Made by a program: the position numbers and the translations under genes
In this document: piece by piece, positions 1 to 9,602 of the stretch
Position numbering within the stretch: position 1 is the stretch's first letter
Layout: each line of letters opens with the position of its first letter
Origin: Cephalotrichum gorgonifer
Lineage: Eukaryota > Ascomycota > Sordariomycetes > Microascales > Microascaceae
Assembly: GCA_900312665.1 (NCBI GenBank)
Contig: ONZQ02000023.1
Coordinates: forward strand, 170,203 to 234,202
DNA: 64,000 nt
Direction: 5' to 3'
The notes under the pieces: generated by a model
What the model was told of the DNA's origin: nothing
Seen by the model: the letters and a program-made list of their open reading frames with translations, nothing else
The model's database searches: none

Positions 1-1
1 G

Positions 2-1933
2 GATCTCGACCTCCCTGATGTATTCGAAAATATGGTGATTTGCGAAACCCCGGACGCCTCCCCTGTTGGTTCTCCGATGGCCGGCGTGACCATAACCAGC
101 CCCGACGCCGAGATGGATATTGATATGGACTTCAAGCTTACTGAAGAAATGGTCGGGGCTGCCACCACCATGGAAGTGGATTCCCCGCTCCCCAGTTACC
201 CCTTCCCGGCTTCCCCTTTCCCGAGCATGGTGAGCGGTGGTCCCGATATCTTGCGGCCCGAGTACCTTCCCCGTCCGGCTCCTGCTTCCACCGCCATGGA
301 AGTTGATGTTGACATGGTTCCCACGCAGTATGGTACGGGGACGTCCCGAAACTTCAACGCCTCCCGTCAACCCGGACGTCAACCCTACGCCGCCATGGAA
401 GTTGACGAGGACATGGTTCCCATGCAGGTTGGTACGCAGACCATCCGAAACTTCAGCCCACCCCGTCAACCTGGATATCAGCCTTCCGCTGCCATGGAAG
501 TTGACAAGGACTTTGTCCCAGAGCGGGCTGTTGAAGTTCCCGAAGCTCCTGTTGAAGCTCCCCAGGATCTTTGTACTACCCAGGGGTTCCCGACTGCGCC
601 CTCTCCTAAACCCAGTCACGAACCTTCCTCCGCCACAGACGTCCCCTCGAGGGGGAGTGCCAAGACTCCCAAGGCTAGGACCAAGGGTTTGGACACGGCA
701 CCAGATACCAACGTCCGCAGGAATGTCAACGTTCCCGGCAGGATAAGTATGATTTACAATCCTGTTGACCAGATTCCCGGCCCCAACCACCTCAAAGGGG
801 ATGGTGTTGGGTCGTTGGGAAATAACCCCACGGGGCCGGCGACCCCATCCATGTCGCAGCGCTTCAACCCAGGTGTAAGCCAATCGCGGACGGGGTTCGT
901 CTTTGGCCAAAGCGAGGGTCAGGAGCACCAGCAGCAGTTTAGCTTCAGCCAGGGACAAGGTCAGCAGCAGCTGCCGCAGCTCCCGGTCTTCAATTTCGGC
1001 CAAACACAGGTCCAGCAGTTGCAAAAGCAGCAGCAACAACAGTTATCTACGCCCGCCCCAGCTTGGCCGGCGACTCCATCCTACCACCAGTCCGGGTTTG
1101 ATCAGAAGCACCAGCCGCCAGGTGATCGACCCCAGCCAAAGGCTGCCGGCACCGGCCCCCGACCCGCCAGCAACTACCAGCCGCCTTCCGTTACCGACGA
1201 AGAACTTAGCGAGACAGATCGTTTCTTTGCCGGATTAGACAAGGAGATAGGGAATGACGCGCACGACTCCGAGCCAGCTGGGCAGGTGAGCCGCCACTCA
1301 TCTGCCGTCGCCACAGCTGGCAAGGGGGAAATGCCGGAGTCCCACTCCGAGTTCATGAAGGCCTCGGAAACTGAGCCTGTCTCGCACCAAGCCAATACCC
1401 CGACTTCCGGCCCGTACCACGATCCCACGATGGACCAAGAGCAAGAGAGCGACTTGTCTGACTACTCCTCTAACCACGGCGTCGGTCCCACTGATAAGAG
1501 TAATGCGAGTCCCGCGGTCCCCACGGATGGCCGAATATTCAACATGGGATACACGCTCGATACTAATGACATCACCACCATTCGCGCGTGCTTAACGGCG
1601 GGCATAAATGGAGTCTTGCAGAGGTACGGACTGAAGGGTCCCGGGACGGGAAACTACGGCTTGGGTATAGTGGAGGCAACAGCGCTCGACAAGAAGCTGA
1701 GACAAGAGCTCGAGGGAGAAACTACTTCGGACGGGGTAGACGACAGCGTCGCCACATTCCTGTACGAGGCCTGGGACACCTTGAAGACGGCTACTAAAAA
1801 GCGAGGGCCAGTCATTAAAGAGACTCACGCGCTGGGAGAATTTACTACGTTCAGTGAATCGTGCGTGAGAGAGACGAAGGTGTATCTCCAGGCCAGGGGG
1901 ATGGCCCTCCTTCTCTATAAGGGCCGGAGTTAA
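2..1933 (+). CDS. Q-rich, FG-containing repeat protein, 5' end outside window
   Basis: The reading frame is open from base 2, and the residues before the first ATG at 32 (reading DLDLPDVFEN) look like protein, so the gene probably starts upstream of the window; counted from the ATG it is 633 aa. Residues about 88-165 hold two complete and one partial copy of a 33-residue repeat starting AMEVD. Residues about 285-335 are glutamine-rich with nucleoporin-like FG dipeptides (FVFGQ, FNFGQ). A better-ordered segment of about 120 residues closes the protein, beginning RIFNMGYTLDTND. The last codons are LLLYKGRS and stop TAA. I do not recognise a family; the FG content hints at nuclear pore or transcription-related scaffolding, but that is a guess. 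The long Ser/Pro/Gln-rich disorder is typical of fungal regulatory proteins. No intron is needed. It converges on ATG14, with 236 bp between the two stop codons. Confidence 0.7.
   Translation, partial: DLDLPDVFENMVICETPDASPVGSPMAGVTITSPDAEMDIDMDFKLTEEMVGAATTMEVDSPLPSYPFPASPFPSMVSGGPDILRPEYLPRPAPASTAMEVDVDMVPTQYGTGTSRNFNASRQPGRQPYAAMEVDEDMVPMQVGTQTIRNFSPPRQPGYQPSAAMEVDKDFVPERAVEVPEAPVEAPQDLCTTQGFPTAPSPKPSHEPSSATDVPSRGSAKTPKARTKGLDTAPDTNVRRNVNVPGRISMIYNPVDQIPGPNHLKGDGVGSLGNNPTGPATPSMSQRFNPGVSQSRTGFVFGQSEGQEHQQQFSFSQGQGQQQLPQLPVFNFGQTQVQQLQKQQQQQLSTPAPAWPATPSYHQSGFDQKHQPPGDRPQPKAAGTGPRPASNYQPPSVTDEELSETDRFFAGLDKEIGNDAHDSEPAGQVSRHSSAVATAGKGEMPESHSEFMKASETEPVSHQANTPTSGPYHDPTMDQEQESDLSDYSSNHGVGPTDKSNASPAVPTDGRIFNMGYTLDTNDITTIRACLTAGINGVLQRYGLKGPGTGNYGLGIVEATALDKKLRQELEGETTSDGVDDSVATFLYEAWDTLKTATKKRGPVIKETHALGEFTTFSESCVRETKVYLQARGMALLLYKGRS
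293..525 (+). repeat. 99-bp in-frame tandem repeat in the coding sequence
   Basis: Copies begin at GCCATGGAAGTTGA at 293, 392 and 491, so the period is exactly 99 bp (33 codons). The first two are complete and the third fades after about 35 bp. The encoded unit runs AMEVD, then DMVP, a GT-containing stretch, RNF and RQPG. An exact multiple of three in coding DNA suggests expansion under protein-level constraint. Confidence 0.85.
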
Positions 1934-2169
1934 GGGTGTCCAAAAGACACCAGGTGGCCGGACGTCCTCGGTGAGCTATGGTGCCGTTACATATACATAT
2001 GTTGCGCGCCATAAGCTCTCGGCAGAGGTCTCCGGGGGTATACGTAGTATTTCTCTGATCACTCCGCTCCCTCCATCATCCTCTTCCTTTTCTTGTAGTC
2101 GGCCCCTTCTGTGTTTCCAGGTTTATACGCCCACGTATATACATCCAAACCCTTTCGACATCCCATTCA
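1934..2169. other. Convergent 3' intergenic spacer
   Basis: A short spacer between the stop codons of the Q-rich protein and ATG14, pyrimidine-rich on the plus strand. It must hold the 3' ends of both transcripts; no separate gene is seen. Confidence 0.6.
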
Positions 2170-3676
2170 CTACGCCTCCTCAACCTCCCAATCGCCGTTC
2201 TCGACAACCTCCCATTCGGGGACGCTCAACTCGCTCGTCAGTTTCCTCTTCAGCCGATCCGCAAGCTTGATCGGGGCCGGCAGCTTAAACGAACGAACAA
2301 ATTCGGTACCGGCGGCGCTGCCGAGGAATTTGTGGGCTGTACCGTGAGAGTAGCGGCCCATCATGAGAGCGGCGGTAGTAGGCTTGGCGTGGTCTAGATC
2401 GTCTCCGTCTGAGGGACTTTCAGGCGCGGATACCGAGGGATATATCTTGGCGGTTTGGTTGCTGTGCAGCTGCTGTCCGATCAGGAGGTTATAGAGATTT
2501 CTGCCCATGTTGCAGACATCTTCGAAAGAGCTGCGATCCCCGATGGGGACGTTCTGGCTCAAGCACGCCCAAGCAACATCATAGGCGAGGAGAGTGACGC
2601 CTTCGAGGAAGAACGAATAGGTCGAGGGGTCTTCTTTTGCCAGGACGGAGAGCGGACGATCGACGAACAACGGCCGCGGCCGGGCGGTGTTGCCGGCGTC
2701 AGAATTACGGCCTTGGTTGCTGAGACTCGGGATCGGGTTGCCGTCCACGGGGCGGCTGCCGCTATCCATCTGTTGGTACGATGACATGGGGGCGAAGATG
2801 GTTGGGCGTGGATGGTCCCGGTGGGGCATCGTGATCTCGGCGGGGAGTCTTATGGAGAGATAGTGAGACGCCAGAATCAGAATATGCGCAGTATGCGCTA
2901 GGGAGGTGGTTATAAACTCCGGGCTCAATGCTGCAGAAAGTTAGTATTCGTCTGACCGTCGACATTGTTTTATGTTCACGACATGAACTGACAAGCAAAG
3001 TCGTAATACAGGGAACAGAATCAGTCTGAGGTTGACGACGAGCACACATAAAACACATACCGTTCATTGAGGCCAGGTCGACCACTTCAATTCCGCCAAG
3101 CTTGAACTCATATCTCGATGACCCCTTCTTCAGCCGGCGCAGCCCGTACAGTTTGGCGGCTTCCATACAGAGGAAGGCGCGGGTGGCAGCCATGCGGTCT
3201 GAGCTTCGATTCCACTGGTTCCGAAGCGTGTGGATGGACTTCTCGGTGCTGTCCAAAGCCTTTGCCCTCCGACTCTCGATGCCACTTGAGGCCGACACCA
3301 AGTCTGATTTCCGCCTGGCGTTGGTCTCTCTCTTGGCCTTGATCTCATTCCTCGCCGCGGCGATGTCCAGTCTGAGCTTCTCGGCCTGGGCCAAGATCTG
3401 ATTCGTCCTGTCCTCGGATAAAGCCCTCTGAGACACCAGAGATTCCACAACAGCAGACTTTGCGGGGGACTGAGACGGGCCTCCGGTCGACTGGGCACCC
3501 GCCTCGCCAGTGGATGTGGTCACCAAGTCACTGATGCGGTTCTGAAGTTCTTCATTCTTAAGCAGTACCTGCAACGTCCGAACCCTGCCATCATAACACA
3601 CGTTCCTGGCATCCACGGCGCAGAGGAATGGAAGGCGAGAAGTGTGATGTGGGCGCTGGCAGATGTCGCAGTTCAT
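2170..3676 (-). CDS. ATG14: Autophagy-related protein 14 (Atg14/Barkor family)
   Basis: Complement of 3061..3676 and 2170..2930, 458 aa, one intron (2931-3060; GTATGTG donor, CTTTCTGCAG acceptor). Splicing reads through as MNALSPEFITTSLAHTAH. Atg14 is the subunit that sends the Vps34 lipid kinase complex I to the phagophore assembly site. The start at 3676 gives MNCDICQRPHHTS, matching the N-terminal Cys cluster of fungal Atg14, with the last Cys in LPFLCAVDARN. Residues about 50-160 are coiled coil, the region that binds Atg6 in known homologues. The C-terminal half carries the conserved HYLSIRLPAEITMPHRDHPR block of the Atg14/UVRAG family. A start at 3703 is possible. The related Vps38/UVRAG of complex II is the main alternative; the N-terminal Cys motif favours Atg14. 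The partner gene ATG6 lies about 9 kb downstream on the same strand. Confidence 0.87.
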
Positions 3677-4394
3677 CGCGATATATTGCGACGACGAGGA
3701 CATCGTCCTGATTGTATTACCGAATCTGGTGTATCTGGCGAGTTTCAAAATCGTGCCCAGAGGAGAGGAGGATAGAAATGTGGAAGTATCTGTTAGGGAT
3801 GATGCTTGAAGGTATCTTATCGTGTCACGAGGCTATTCACCAAACGGGATGCACATGACGATAGGGATGTGCGGCTTCGGTGGTTGAGATCAGCAATCCA
3901 CCACCAGTGGCAAGTTTGGTGCTTGCTGCCTTGGAGGAAGGGAGGGGCGCGGCAGCCACACGGGTACCTGGCGACTTATTCGTCAGCCAGCCACCACTGT
4001 CAACTGACAAGGTACCCGCCGAAGCAGGTGCTACGGCTTCAGCATGCCATACTCCAAACCTCGCAATCTCGATCCCCTTGTTGGAATCTCATTCTCCTCA
4101 GCAAGACATTCCGGCGTCTTTTATTTCTTCCACTTTCGAATACCCATAGGAAGCCGGGTTCACTATCCTTCCCGTGCATCACTCATTGGGCCAACCGGAA
4201 GCGGCACCGAGATCCTGCCTGACGTGTGTGTCTGCGTATCAATTTTGGGCACCGACAAAAAGGGCTCTGAACTTCATCACGACTCAACCTCACTCGCCCT
4301 TCACACCTAGGTCGATTCGAACTCTCAAAACGCTTAAAGTGGTCTTAGGCGGGGTCATCAGTACATAGTCAACACTCAACTTTAGGCGGTAATA
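3677..4394. promoter_or_regulatory. Divergent promoter region, ATG14 and the 4395 gene
   Basis: About 720 bp separate the two start codons, so both promoters must lie here. The plus-strand side carries CT-rich stretches near 4085-4140. I see no gene or strong specific binding motif. Confidence 0.5.
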
Positions 4395-4984
4395 ATGACC
4401 AGCCCCCCAGCCTCCATGAGTTTCCCGGACCCCAACGGCGCCAGTGTCCCGGGACATGCTGGCCAAGCGCCATCCAATATCCCTCCAAACTCCAACCGTA
4501 ACACACCCAGCGACCCACACAGCTCTCAAGGCGCCCAGGGCCAAACCATCACCCCCGAACCCCGACCTGGACAGGTCGCGATGAATAACCACACCTCCCA
4601 GACCACTCCTAGCACACCAGGACTTCTGGCACCATTTGACTGGGAGGACTTCCAGTCTCGATACGAAGAGGCGCTGGCTGAAATTGATAAGGATGAGCTG
4701 GCCATCCTGAAGGAGTTCGAGGGGCTCTCAAAAGTAAGAACTCCTCCCCCCCTTTCTTTTCAACAAACATCTGCCTTGCAATCAGCTAATAATCTATCGT
4801 GTAGTACTTTAATGTGTGGGCCTCCTCAGCCTCCGCCCGTGACAATGAACGAGCTACGAAGAGGCTGCAGACGCGGCAGCGATATGTGTCGCTGTCGGAG
4901 GAGAATATGGCACAGAAGCAGAAGCACTACGACGAGGTTTTGAGGGCGTTCCAGAGCGCACTCGCGCTGCTGAGCTCCAAGTGA
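4395..4984 (+). CDS. Conserved fungal coiled-coil protein, function unknown
   Basis: Join of 4395..4733 and 4805..4984, 172 aa. The 71-bp intron has donor AAA/GTAAGAAC and acceptor CGTGTAG/TAC. Residues 1-78 are Pro/Ser/Asn-rich and disordered. The rest is a compact helical region: FDWEDFQSRYEEALAEID, then across the junction SK/YFNVWASSASARDNERA, ending in a likely coiled coil KQKHYDEVLRAFQSALALLS. I recognise this kind of C-terminal sequence as recurring in filamentous ascomycetes without an assigned role. Clean splicing to an in-frame helix supports a real gene. I infer no function. Confidence 0.78.
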
Positions 4985-5158
4985 GCCGGGCCTCGCCAAA
5001 GATGCGAGCCCATCGAGGATTTGAGGATCAATTATTATCACCCCCACCGACTACACTAATGCTCACTTCCTTCGCATCGGGTTGTCAGGAAAACGGCTCT
5101 GTCTACGGCCCTGTTCCACCCCATCTCATCTCGCTGGCAGCCGGTGTGGCGGCACAGG
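4985..5158. other. Spacer without recognised gene
   Basis: 3' flank of the preceding gene. Nothing specific is seen. Confidence 0.5.
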
Positions 5159-5650
5159 CTATCCATGCTCCCCAAGGAGATCAAAGAGATTGGAATTCAA
5201 CATGAGCACTCCCAGTTTCGTTACTTGACACCTACCACACACCCCCTCCTTGTCTATTACTTTCTCTATGGAGTGCGAATAAACTTCAACCTGGAAATTC
5301 TTCCAGTGAATGTGAAACCTCGTTTCATCCAGCCATTTGCGAATGTGCATCCCACCCATCATCGCATCGAAAGTCCATGTTTGGCGGCCTGGTCTTTCTT
5401 CGACATCCATCTCATACTGACGCGTCTCCGCAAAACCCTCACGGTCCTCGCATATTCCGAGTTGAAAATAGTCAGACTTGAGAGAGGTGGTCCTGGTCGC
5501 GCTCCAAACAGCCCAGAACGAACCGGAGTACTCTTTGAATCTATGTGGCAGCATAGATTTGCATTCCTCCACCATCTTCGAATCACAGCTCGACTTGTAC
5601 AGCACATTATTTACTCCAGGGCCGTACGAATTCGACGGGTTGCGATATCA
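5159..5650 (-). pseudogene. Possible gene fragment or degenerate ORF
   Basis: On the minus strand a frame is open from the stop at 5650 to the stop at 5159, about 163 codons with protein-like content: WFAV-type aromatics, several Cys, and stretches such as SGSFWAVWSATRTTS and FHIHWKNFQVEVYSHSIE. There is no ATG near its 5' end. A neighbouring frame upstream reads AVISQPVEFVRPWSK and stops where this one becomes plausible, which would fit a one-base frameshift. The plus strand is also open over much of the same stretch, so coding status is uncertain. I do not recognise a family. Confidence 0.25.
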
Positions 5651-6337
5651 CAGCTGAGCTCCAACTAGGGAGTTGGCCATCACACTCGCCTGTAATCGAC
5701 CTCGAACACAATACCTCTCACCGATTTTCATAGCGGGTTATGGATTCACTGACAGGCACCGTGTGACGGCGCGGTCCTGGCCTATTTCTATTCATCCACC
5801 CCATACTGTACCCTCTTGATGAACGGCGGTAGGTAGCCCGAGGCTTGATTCACTTGAACGACACTACCTTCTTCATTCTTGAAACGACCGTCTCTAGTTG
5901 TGTTTGTAGCTTGGCTTGGCGGCCTGAGTTGCGACACATATACTAGTGACGACGAGGTCTCGTCATGGCATTCCTCCACAATCCGGGCTCATCTTGCAGG
6001 TCTCCTACGAGAAAATCGAGCGTACACATCTCCTATGTTTCAAAAAGACAGCACCCAGTTGCGTCTGTGGCCTGTTTCGGAGGCTGGGTTGCGGCATTTA
6101 TTCAGATGAACGGAGAGTCGACCACGACAGACTCCCATTCCCCCACACCTCATGTTCACCTTGCTGAACATATATCCCACCCCACCCACTTCCCCCGGAT
6201 GACCTTTCTTCCTTGGTTTGGCCGGCCAAGGCTCCGGTATCGCCTTCGTCACAGTGGAGTCAGTCTTGCTGATTCGGCACACACACACACACACACACAC
6301 ACACTCTCTCTCTCTCTNNNNNNNNNNNNNNNNNNNN

Positions 6338-6400
<63 letters not shown>

Positions 6401-7596
6401 ACACCCATATCCTCACTCTCGCACACTCTCGGTGTTCCTGTCATTCTCTGCCTGCCCCTGGCGTAGTACGCCTAATAGTATCCGCCTCTACGAATTCACG
6501 TCAATACCACTCTCTAAGAGTCCAGCCCAAGGTGCGCATCCCTGGTACCATGCCCAACACCTACCCAGCGGCCCTTTCTGTCTGCTTGAGCGTGGCGGCG
6601 CAAGTAGCCCACCCATACATGAAACGGGGTGGATTCGACTCCTGACACAGTTACCTTCGCCCATCGATCACGATTCACCAGTACCTACCCTTCCACTTCA
6701 CAGACAAATGATATCGGACTTGGCCGCCCGGTGAAATCGCAGTCTCACAACAAACGGATGGCCGAGAAAGATGGGTACACATCCACGGGTCTTTCTCTAT
6801 TCTTCTAGGATAAGCACCCTCGTTTCTGATCGGAGGTTGCAGTCATACCGCATCCCACTTGCACTAATACACTGATCCGGTTCTTTGTTTGCTTTATTAT
6901 GCATATGTTTTAGTCTTTCGGTAGTTTTATTTGACTTTGTTATACCCTGTGGAATGTTTTGGTTGCTGGAAGCGTCATGGTACAACCATTTTTACCTCTT
7001 CTTTCTGGAAGTTTTTTTTGTCGCTTGGTTTCTTTCGTTGGTCCCGCGATAATATTGGTTCTGCCGTAGACTAGAATAGTGTTAGATCAGAAATGGGAAG
7101 CACCTTACCCCATATTATACTTAGTTCCCTTCGTCCCTGTGACTCCTTTCCTTCCTTCCTTACTACTACATCCTTACTACGGGTAAGCCGCAAAACCGGA
7201 AGTCTGAGTGCGAGCTCTGGATCTTGAGTGTACAAATGGCCATCCTGCTTGTAGTTTTTGGTGGATGTAGAGGACCAATGTACCAACAGTGAGAAAAGTA
7301 CTTAGTCTCTCTTCTGGCTAGTAAGTACCTTACTCCGTACATTGTAATATCACATATCAGCTAGTCCCACTGTTCGTCACCTGTCGCCTGGTAATACTTC
7401 TAAGATAACGTGATATAACACGTGACCGCACCCAAGAGAAGCGCCAAGCCTCTGTCCATATTATGAGTTAGCATGCAAGACGGGTTTCCGACATTAAAAG
7501 CACGGCACTGGCATGCCGCCCTTCTCACTTCCGCCTCTCCTCTCCTTCCGTCAACATTTCCCCAGGCCTCAGAGGCTCTCTTGACGACGTCTGGGA
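5651..7596. other. Intergenic region with microsatellite and assembly gap
   Basis: About 1.9 kb without a convincing gene. It contains the CA/CT microsatellite with an N gap (separate entry). From about 6850 to 7450 it becomes T-rich and probably contains the promoter of the DUF3807 gene. Short ORFs here have no recognisable content. Confidence 0.5.
6279..6397 (+). repeat. CA then CT microsatellite interrupted by an N gap
   Basis: About 12 CA units (6279-6303) run into a CT tract that continues to 6397. Twenty N at 6318-6337 interrupt the CT tract. A gap of exactly 20 inside a simple repeat is an assembly placeholder, so the true repeat length is unknown. Confidence 0.95.
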
Positions 7597-8268
7597 ATGT
7601 CGGCTGCTGGACAGGGTACGTTCCGGGTACCTCAACTTTCAGATGTGTGTGCTTGTCCCTATACCCTCTCTCAGGGGCCTCCTTCGAGATGCGACGCTAA
7701 CCTGCCTGTTTCCGTTCTACAGGATGACTTCTCCACATTTTTCGAAACTCATTTCTCAAATGAGGTAGTAAAGGCTTTTCATTCTCAGTTTTTCAATCCC
7801 AGCCAGGGTGCACTGGAGCATGGGCTGCCGGAAGGCTGCGCAAACGACCAGGCAGCACCCGCCCTTGGCGAAGAAGACGATGGACTAGGCTACTATCCAG
7901 ACGGGGTGAAGAGGACCCTTACGGACGAGCAGATCGAGATATTCAGACATTCGGAGCTGCACGCCATTGAGCGCGAGAAAGAGAAGGAAGAGGAGAGAAG
8001 GAAACTTGAGGAGCTGACTCCGTCCGCCGCCGCCGCGCCCTCCGATAACCACTATGACGACGCTACTGATGCAGGCGGGCTTGGTGGATCTGAAGAGGGC
8101 GAGGCTCAAGGAGAACCACAGGACCAAGTGCAGACTACATCGGCGAATAAGAAGAAGAGGAAGAGGAAAGGGAAGAACGGGAACCAGCCCAAAGAACAAA
8201 AGCCGGACCTGAGGAAGAGGACGTGGGATGTCGTGGAGACGGGGTTGGATAGCCTGGACTACGACTAA
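7597..8268 (+). CDS. DUF3807 family conserved fungal protein
   Basis: Join of 7597..7644 and 7723..8268, 197 aa. The diagnostic stretch is GLGYYPDGVKRTLTDEQIE followed by FRHSEL, which I recall as the core of fungal DUF3807 proteins (role unknown). The N-terminus becomes LSDDDFSTFFETHF after splicing. The C-terminus holds a glutamate-rich helix and a strongly basic run (KKKRKRKGKNG) resembling a nuclear or nucleolar signal. Intron choice: the acceptor TTCTACAG and the branch site GCTAAC are strong, but the phase-compatible donor is GAT/GTGTGTGC; the better-looking GTACGT at 7616 gives the wrong frame. A phase-correct GTACCT at 7627 is the other option and would shorten the N-terminus by six residues. 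Confidence 0.7.
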   Translation: MSAAGQGTFRVPQLSDVCACPYTLSQGPPSRCDANLPVSVLQDDFSTFFETHFSNEVVKAFHSQFFNPSQGALEHGLPEGCANDQAAPALGEEDDGLGYYPDGVKRTLTDEQIEIFRHSELHAIEREKEKEEERRKLEELTPSAAAAPSDNHYDDATDAGGLGGSEEGEAQGEPQDQVQTTSANKKKRKRKGKNGNQPKEQKPDLRKRTWDVVETGLDSLDYD

Positions 8269-9602
8269 GGCCGTGGGTGCTCTTCAATCCGAGGCATGGT
8301 GACTCTGGGCTGGATTCTGCGTCCTGCGAGGAAGTCTTACAATTCGATACTTACTATCCTCCGGGCAGCGCTTGCTCGGCCGCGGGGGGCGCATGTTCGT
8401 CTCCCTGCAATATCTTCCAGCTGTAAGTTGCATCTCTCGCTTTACTCTCATCACGATTTACCCCATGCATGATGACCCATGTTGTCATCCTTATACGGAC
8501 TGGTGCTATAGCTTCTCATAAATAGCACCGCCATGGCGACGCGACTAATCTTCTCTCTGAATCACATTGGATACTGCCCTCAGATAATTTCTGCATTTCA
8601 TGTCTGAGGAAGGAACTAACGAGGACCTAGATCGACGAGCTTCTACTGAGCCGGCGGAGTGGATTGTGTTGGACATGATCGCGACGTCTTATAAGGCAGG
8701 TGTCCCGTCGGGCATGCGTTGAAAGCTGATGGAGGAGGCGCCTGCCATTTGTACATACTGAGCGAAACAGGGTCGTGAGTTGATGGGAAAGCTGCAGAAA
8801 TGCCATTCCCAACAGCCCTCTCCCGCTCCGTCCGAAGCACCACGACCGGTTTACATGGAGGCGCTGCCATTGTGCTGATCAAGCCAACATGACATTGAAG
8901 AGGCTGGAATGCCTGGCAGTGTATAGCTTTGGTGAAGTCTAACTTATGAGCTGGGTTTCGTATAGTACAATGGTTATTAAGACTACCCGGGAGCGTCTTG
9001 GGTTCCCTCTTAACCATCTTACCACTATCCCACGAGTGGCCTCGATCTTGTAGTTGGTGTGTCTATGTACATCCTAGATGCTGTTTATATCGTGAGTTCA
9101 TGTACAACACCGAACCCGCAACCTCCACACACAGTGGTTATATGTGAGGAATTCTATTCGTATTATTACCAGGGATCTCGGGGGGTCGCGCTGTTGCGGA
9201 TCGAATTATTACGGCGTTGTGGAGATTAGTACTTCACGGTTCCACCGAGACTCCCTGAGCGCTTGCATCAATCGACATGATAAACGCTCGGGTCGGGGAT
9301 AAGTCCACAGCTCACATGCCCTAGCCGCATAGCCAGCTGACATCAGCCGCCACATCATGCCAGCCACCCCGAGAGATCCGCAGGGCACCCACCCACCCCG
9401 CCTCGCATTTCAGCCCCTCATCGCAAATCGTAAATCGTTGGATGTGCCTATTTTGCCTCCCTCTACACCCGTCGGTAGCTACTCGCATCATAAACTTCCC
9501 CTCCAAGTTAGAAAGGGCCACCAGAGTAGCTGACACGCTAAACTCATTTTTTTCTCCCTTTCCTCCGCAGTCGCGACGGCCTGACATCCTCGCCTGCCCA
9601 GC
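8269..9602. other. Intergenic region upstream of CK2 alpha
   Basis: About 1.3 kb. No ORF with recognisable content and no tRNA-like T-loop seen. The last 200 bp, with CT-rich tracts near 9545-9570, are the likely CK2 promoter and 5' UTR. Confidence 0.5.

Noticed and set aside
4300..4330. GATTCGAACTC resembling a tRNA T-loop (minus strand)
   Set aside because: The flanking bases cannot form a T stem and no anticodon arm or acceptor stem is found.
5144..5668. Plus-strand ORF of 174 codons over the minus-strand fragment
   Set aside because: Less protein-like than the opposite strand and starts in the 3' flank of the previous gene.
6318..6337. N run as a biological feature
   Set aside because: It is an assembly gap of fixed length inside a CT repeat, as is 47566-47585 inside poly-C.
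7616..7722. GTACGT donor for the DUF3807 first intron
   Set aside because: Joining to the only good acceptor at 7722 gives a frame shift with an immediate stop; the donor at 7645 keeps the frame.
8627..9017. Minus-strand ORFs downstream of the DUF3807 gene
   Set aside because: Low-complexity translations without recognisable content; two overlapping frames are open, as expected by chance.
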